Below are positions 7,525 to 12,176 of a DNA stretch of 12,176 nt, piece by piece. The translations under genes were made by a program, and so were the position numbers. This DNA is from Scenedesmus sp. ARA3 (lineage: Eukaryota; Chlorophyta; Chlorophyceae; Sphaeropleales; Scenedesmaceae). Numbering within the stretch: position 1 is the stretch's first letter; each line of letters opens with the position of its first letter. The stretch covers positions 8,946 to 21,121 of the forward strand of contig RWJK01000507.1 of NCBI GenBank assembly GCA_004335835.1. Reading direction: 5' to 3'. Below the pieces are notes generated by a model that worked only from the letters and a program-made list of their open reading frames with translations, had not been told where the DNA came from and searched no databases.

Positions 7525-10500
7525 ATGAACGCATGCCAGCTGACTTTGGCCATCAAGGATGCAGCAAGCATAGAGCGCCTGATGCAACTGGCTCATGAGC
7601 ACAGCCAGTGAGTGTTGTGGCACACCACTCTACCGAATCTATTCACCTGCTGCTCTGCTCACGTGTGTTGTGCAGTTTTCACAGCTTAGAAACATAACGC
7701 TGTGCCCCATGCTCCAATCAAATTGTGCAAGCGCATTGGCAACAAGTTCGCACATCACACATACGTGGGCTCAACTCAGCTGCACTGCACATGCCAGTGT
7801 AAGGAACACATCTGACAATCCCTACTATTTCCTGACGTGACTAGCATCCGCATCTGGGCTTGCAGACTGCATACTATGTGCCTTCACATGCAGTGTTTGT
7901 GCATGTCAATCCCCAGGAAGTTTTAAACCCAAACTGTGTGCTGCACTTTTACTGCTTTTCCAGGACCCTGAACCCCATACATGTAGCAGCCATCTTCAGG
8001 AAGCTTGCAAGCACCAGCAGGCCATCACGGCCCGAGTGCGCAGCAGCAGCCACATCATCATCCGCAGCCGCCACTGCTGCTGCTGGTCCCACAGCAGCAT
8101 GCCAGCAGCTTCTGATCCAGCTGCAGCAGCTGATCAGGCAGCAGCATTGCGCGGGGCACGGCCCGCGAGGGATCGCCGACATACTAACAGCAGTGGCAAA
8201 GCTGCAGCCGGTGCCAGATGTGGAGCTGCTGCACAAGCTGCTTGACAGCTTCTGCCGCCAGATTGCCAGCGCAGTGCCAAAAGATATTGCAAACGTGCTG
8301 TGGAGTGTCGCCCAAATCACACTGGCACATGCTGCTGGTTCAGTGCCTGCCTCTGAAAGCAGCAGAAGTGCTGTGGCAGATGAAACACTGCCAGCAGAAG
8401 CGACAAAAGCAGCCGGTGAGCACGACAACTCAGCAGCAGCGTTTGCCGCTGCCGATGCTCAAGCAGCTGCTGCATGTGATGGTCGTCCCACACAGTGCTC
8501 CAGCAGGCACGACATTTGCCTGGATGATCTGTGCGCTGAGCAGGCTGGTGAGCAGGCTGGTGAGCAGGCTGGTGAGCAGGCTGGTGAGCAGGCTGGTGAG
8601 CAGGATAGTGAGCAGGCTGGTGAGCAGGCTGGTGAGCAGGCTGGTGAGCAGACTGGTGAGCTCAGGAGGCCGCTGACTCAGGAAGATGCAGTGCAGCAAA
8701 CAAGGTCAGATCAGCGGGAGCAGCAGGAGCAGAAAAGCAAGCCACTTGCAGCAACACTTGATGAGCAGCGCAGCACAGCAGATGCCTATGCTGCTCAGAT
8801 CCTGCGTGACAACACAGCACGGCAAATGCAGCAGCAGCGGAAGCTGCTGCAGCAGCAGCAGTGGCAGCCTCCAATACGCCCACAGCAGCACCTGCTCACT
8901 AAACCTCTGCTCAGTCAGCGGCAGGTGCAGCTGATGCTGCGTCAGCTGTGCACAATGCTTGCTGAGGCGCACGGCCAGCTCATCAGCAACATCACTTGGG
9001 CGGTGGCTGTCCTGCAGCACTGCTACAGCTGGTGCATGTGTGCGAGCCTGCCGCTGCTGCGGCTGCTCGTGCGCCACTTTGTTGGCCTGCCGGATGTGAT
9101 GCCGCGCTACGTGCAGAGCGTGCTGCACTGCATGGTTCAGGTACGATCTGAACAACTTGCCTGACGTAGTCGACAATTGAATAATCTGACCTGGACTCAC
9201 AAAACATTGTGTATGCTGCTTGAGCAAGTTTGAACTTGATGTGCCTGTTGTTGCACAGAGTATGCTGTTTGTTCACATAGCCAATGTGCTTTTTGTGCAA
9301 AACGTCTCAGCTGCAAGCCTGATCTGCAAATCAACTTTGCTTCCTGCAGCTGAGTGCGGCCTGCAGCAGCCATGTGCGTGCCTCCTGGGTGCAGTGGCAG
9401 CCACTGCTGGTGCAGCCCATGCTGCAGCAGCTGATGAACCAGCGCAGCAACATCAAGCAGTACCATGTAGCGTCGATAGTCAGGGACTTGGCGCAGCTGG
9501 GTTTCATGTGCCTGCATCCCTCTGCAGCAGCAGAAGCATCAGCAGCTGCTGTCGCTGCTGCAAATGATGCAGCAGCAGGCGCTGCTGCTGTGAAGGATGT
9601 GACAGCTGCAGAAGCTGGCATGGCGGCCGGGGAAGCTGCTGTGCTGCACCGCTGCAGCAGCAGTCCAGCAGGTTCAGCTGATGCGGCTGGTGAGGATTCC
9701 ACCAGCGTCCTACCTGCTGCAGAGTCAGCACCTGAGGGTGTTGAAGGTGCATGTGACACAGCAGCAGCAGCAGCAGCAGCAGCCAGCACTTCGAACACAC
9801 ATTTCATTGACCTGACAACAGAACACGACACGCTTAACAGCAGCAGCTGTACTGGCGCAGCCACGAGCGGACAGGGCAGCTCAACCCAGCCGAGCAGCAG
9901 CAACAGTGACTGTGCGACACCCGTCAAGGCAACCAGCGCCGTGCAGCACGATCCTACTGTCTTCACTGTGAAAGCGGCTGTTACTTCAGCTGCTTCAGTC
10001 GCCTATTTATCATACATTTACCAACAGCTGCAGTGCCTGGGGCTATACTCTTTTTACTGTGAGCTTTGCAGCATGTACCCTGGTGGCGTCGCCTTTAACT
10101 TTATGCCGGCAGCTGCTACAGCTGCACAGGCACAGCTCATTCAGTATGATCAGCAGGGTGTGTTGCAGCAGCTGCCGCAACAGAGGCAGCATCATTCTCT
10201 GCAGACGCAGCAGCAGCCCTATCAGGCACAGCGGCAAGATCCCTGCTGGGCAGTGGCACCTGGCCAGCTGCCAGCTCGTGGAGGGCCCCCGCATGCACAC
10301 CCAAACAGGCCGACACAGTCTAGCAGCATCAGTGCGCACGGGAGGGGCAGTGCAATGTACAGCAGCAGTCACTTCGGCAGCAGCAGAAGCATGGGTGGTG
10401 ACTGCAGGGCCCAGACAGGCTTTTTCAGCAGCAGCCGCTACGTGGACGGCAGAAGCACTGGGGTGACAGGCTTCAGACCTGAAGGCAGCAGCAGCAGCAG

Positions 10501-12176
10501 CAGCAGCGGCAGCATCTGGCATGGTCGCAACAGCAGTGGCATTGGCGGCAGTGCCACTGGCGGTGTTTACATCAGCAGTGGCAGCAGTTACAGCAGCAGC
10601 ACCAGCAGTTATGGTGGCGGCCACAGTCATCCCTCCGCTGCAAGACCACATTGGGGTGACACACAGAGTGTGAGGCAGCTGCCGAGGCTGTCATGCTCCA
10701 CTCAGCATGTCAGGCCAGGGCCCAGCAGCTTTGGTTTAGGTAGGTCAACTTCCTGTTACCGTCGGCGGTACTTATCCATCTTATTGTAGTGCAACAGATT
10801 GAATACAATGCTCCATCAACCATGTTTTCATATGGATGTAAACACATTGCAACATTGGTCTTGCCTCTATGGATAAGCAAACTATCAGCGCAAGGCTAGA
10901 TGCTGCCCACAATTGTCCAGCACACGCACACACGCACGTACACACCCACGCACGCACACCGATGAACGTGTACACACAGGCATGCCCAAGAGATACCCTG
11001 GTGGTCACATTGATTATCTGTGTGTGATCCTTGACTCAAAAGCAAGTGATGCGTTGGTGTGTCAGTGCATTTCCGTTTGGCACCTGCCGTGAAAAGAAGC
11101 CAAAGTCACAGGCTATGACATCCATTGAGTGCCACAGTGCCGCGCTTACGCAAAGTTTAGACGTGCCAAACTTCTGCTAGTGCTGCAACGAGTTTGGGGT
11201 AAGCATATGATACTCTGCTGCTTGCTGGTCCTGCATTGTCTGTTGCTGCAGGCGGCCCGCCCAGCCACCGCCCCAGCCTGCACCAGGCCTCCTCTGGAGC
11301 TGACCAGAACAGTGGGCGTGGGTCAGCAACAGCCCAACCATACAGAGCAAGCTTGGGCGCACACAACGGCAGCAGCCCCAGTGGCAGCGGTGGGGGCTGC
11401 AGCACGGCTGGCAACTGCAGCAGCAGTGTGCAAGTTGAACGGACAATGAAAGGCAGCACTAGCCTGCCAGCAAACTGTGCGCTTGAGAAGCCCGAGCAGC
11501 GTGATGTGCTGCAGCCAGTGGCTGAGCAGAGCTGGAAGGCGCCACAACCACCTGCCTCGCTCGCTCCACAGCAGCACCGGCAGAGTCAGCAGAGTCAGCA
11601 GAGTCAGCAGCAGCAGCAGCAGCAACAGCAGCAACAGCCTCTCCCGCCGCCGCCGCGGCCGTTGCAGCATGAGCCAAGGCATGGACAGTCACAGCTGCTG
11701 GGAAAGACACCACAGCAGCAGCTGACGGTGTATGAGCAACAGCAGCCACCACATCAGCATGCACAACAGATGCCTTGCAGACAGCCGAGCCATGAATCAC
11801 AGAATCTATAGCATGCAATTGGGCAACAGCAGCCACAGCCGCAACACCAGGAACCAGACAGTCCTCCGCAGCAGCTGGAGCAGCAGCAGGGGCAGCAGCA
11901 GAGGCAGCAACATCAAGAGGACATGGCGGCCGACAGCAACACTCTACCTGTTGATGAGCCGCATGTGCCCTCTGCCGCCACGGTGACGATAAGCGTTGTA
12001 TACTTGAAGTTGCCGGACGGCAGCACACAAGCCTACCGGCAGATGCCGGATGGGGCGCTGCGGCCAATGCAGGGCACTAGGGAGCTGCTTGATCAGGTGG
12101 GTCCAGAGCTGTTCCAGCAGCAGCACCAGCACCAGCACCAGCACCAGCACCAGCACCAGCACCAGCACCAGCACCA
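7525..12176 (+). CDS. OPR-like helical-repeat protein with long low-complexity tail; five exons, 3' end outside window
   Basis: Exons are 7525-7607, 7964-9140, 9350-10739, 11252-11727 and 11812 to the edge. The first four joins are phase-consistent: CA|G, CAG|CTG and G|GC, with donors GTGAGT, GTACGA and GTAGGT and acceptors CAG. The last intron (11728-11811) is less certain. Helical-repeat segments lie at residues 1-44 (IKDAASIERLMQLAHEHSQ, then LNPIHVAAIFRKLA), about 75-147 (GIADILTAVAKL, then KDIANVLWSVAQI) and 344-477. The D-I-A-N-V-L-W-x-x-A-x-I/L pattern is that of octotricopeptide/FASTK-like repeats, which bind and stabilise or activate organellar transcripts. Residues 220-259 are ten EQAG-type repeats. 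From about 478 the chain is low complexity: Ala-rich, then Gln-rich, then Ser/Gly-rich, then poly-Gln and (HQ)n. No RAP domain appears within the window. No clear transit peptide is visible. A role in organellar RNA metabolism is inference from the family. Confidence 0.8.
7964..9140 (+). CDS. OPR-like gene, exon 2: helical repeats and EQAG array
   Basis: Starts after ttttccag; the first G completes the Gln codon left open by exon 1. It encodes residues 28-420: the second half of the first helical unit, an Ala/Ser linker, two adjacent helical repeats, an acidic Gln/Glu-rich insert with the tandem array, and a third helical block with SNITWAVAVLQH and VRHFVGLPDVMPRYVQSVLH. It ends ATG GTT CAG|GTACGA. 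Reading through the donor hits a stop after eight codons, which supports splicing. Confidence 0.85.
8538..8657 (+). repeat. 12-bp minisatellite, 10 units, encoding EQAG repeats
   Basis: The unit is gagcaggctggt, repeated ten times without indels. Unit 6 (EQDS) and unit 10 (EQTG) carry substitutions. It lies in frame inside exon 2 of the OPR-like gene, between helical blocks. Because the unit is a multiple of three without stops, other frames also stay open (RLVS on the same strand, SLLT on the minus strand); these are shadows. Confidence 0.97.
9350..10739 (+). CDS. OPR-like gene, exon 3: last helical block and low-complexity tail
   Basis: Begins after ttcctgcag in phase 0. It encodes residues 421-884: a final helical block to about 477 (IKQYHVASIVRDLAQLGF), then Ala-rich, acidic Ser-rich, Gln-rich and Ser/Gly/Tyr-rich segments. 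FIDLT at about 572-576, followed by TEHD, resembles a SUMO-interacting motif. Residues about 622-672 (from PTVFTVKAAV) are less biased and lower in GC than their surroundings. The donor TTTAG|GTAGGT leaves phase 1. Confidence 0.85.
9761..9781 (+). repeat. (GCA)7 microsatellite encoding poly-Ala
   Basis: In-frame GCA triplets followed by GCC give eight alanines in exon 3 of the OPR-like gene. Confidence 0.95.
10487..10507 (+). repeat. (AGC)7 microsatellite encoding poly-Ser
   Basis: Seven in-frame AGC codons between GGC codons in the Ser/Gly-rich part of exon 3. Confidence 0.95.
10740..11251 (+). other. Intron 3 of the OPR-like gene, with CA-rich alternating tract
   Basis: A 512-base intron, GTAGGT to CTGCAG. 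Its composition is AT-richer than the exons. At about 10919-10980 it holds a degenerate CA/CG alternating purine-pyrimidine tract (acacgcacac-like), a potential Z-DNA former. No nested gene or small RNA was recognised. Confidence 0.75.
11252..11727 (+). CDS. OPR-like gene, exon 4: Ser/Gly then Gln-rich segment
   Basis: Begins after gttgctgcag. Its first two bases complete the Gly codon from exon 3, and composition continues smoothly (FGLG|GPPSHRPSL). It encodes residues 885-1042, with (QSQ)3 and poly-Gln at about 994-1012. The end is uncertain: splicing at ACG|GTGTAT (11727/11728) to the acceptor ...TATAG (11811) removes an in-frame TAG and keeps phase 0. Without splicing the frame stays open to the TAG at 11809-11811. 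Confidence 0.7.
11581..11637 (+). repeat. CAGAGTCAG x3 followed by (CAG/CAA)n, poly-Gln
   Basis: Three 9-base CAGAGTCAG units merge into a run of CAG with interspersed CAA codons, encoding QSQ repeats and about twelve consecutive glutamines in exon 4. Confidence 0.95.
11812..12176 (+). CDS. OPR-like gene, exon 5: Gln-rich, short ordered patch, (HQ)n; runs off window
   Basis: The same frame as exon 4 stays open for 121 codons to the window edge. It has a Gln-rich start, then an ordered-looking patch at about residues 1096-1137 (TVTISVVYLKLPDGSTQAYR and LLDQ), then a His-Gln repeat. A strong donor CAG|GTGGGT at 12096/12097 could end the exon before the (HQ)n stretch; the alternative is continued translation through it. 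The ordered patch is not a family I recognise. Confidence 0.65.
12124..12176 (+). repeat. CACCAG hexanucleotide repeat, (His-Gln)n
   Basis: Nearly nine perfect CACCAG units, cut by the window edge. In frame with exon 5 they encode alternating His and Gln. A donor just upstream at 12097 leaves open that the repeat is intronic. Confidence 0.95.

Noticed and set aside
8430..8699. Minus-strand SLLT repeat frame and plus-strand RLVS repeat frame over the 12-bp minisatellite
   Set aside because: They are shadow frames of the EQAG array; the exon frame is fixed by splice phases on both sides.
9331..9966. Long minus-strand open frame rich in Ala/Leu opposite exon 3
   Set aside because: CAG/CTG repeats keep antisense frames open. 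The plus frame is supported by splice phase and the helical-repeat pattern.
11809..11811. TAG as a reassigned Gln codon, as in some ulvophyte algae
   Set aside because: The gene uses a great many CAG/CAA codons, yet across about 1,000 codons of exons 1-4 no other in-frame TAG or TAA appears. Reassignment would be expected to show many.
11459..12067. 202-codon minus-strand open frame opposite exons 4 and 5
   Set aside because: Ala/Val repeats are the antisense of Gln-rich codons; there is no independent feature.

Overview
This window looks like nuclear DNA of a green alga (Chlorophyta, probably Chlorophyceae). Genes are split by introns of about 180-510 bases with GTGAGT/GTGGGT/GTAGGT donors and TGCAG acceptors. 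Coding exons are GC-rich and full of (CAG)n in every frame. One gene encodes an octotricopeptide-like (OPR-like) helical-repeat protein, a family greatly expanded in green algae; the other encodes a secreted protein entering a Ser-Pro hydroxyproline-rich stretch, as in algal wall and matrix glycoproteins. No bacterial operon, CRISPR array, tRNA or rRNA was seen.

Layout. (1) 1-1778, minus strand: the 5' part of a five-exon gene for a secreted Cys-containing protein. It starts at 1778 and leaves the window at base 1 inside its SP repeat. Its first intron holds a decayed copy of most of exon 1. (2) About 1779-7524: 5.7 kb with no confidently supported gene. It holds a candidate core promoter for the minus-strand gene, an AT-richer block (about 1980-3560) with weak coding patches, a complete 743-bp non-autonomous hAT-type DNA transposon with an 8-bp target duplication (4892-5650), a 38-bp-arm inverted repeat (6111-6259) and small palindromes. 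(3) 7525 to the right edge, plus strand: the 5' part of a long OPR-like gene, at least five exons and about 1,160 codons in the window. An N-terminal helical-repeat region is interrupted by a 10-copy EQAG repeat and followed by a very long low-complexity tail rich in Ala, Ser, Gly and Gln, then a short ordered patch and a (His-Gln)n tract that runs off the window.

The two genes are divergent and show no functional link: one product should enter the secretory pathway, the other belongs to a family that mostly binds organellar RNA. The exon models rest on splice sites whose phases agree; most exon joins are determined, but exon 3/exon 4 of the minus gene and the last intron of the plus gene each have two defensible solutions, both given below.
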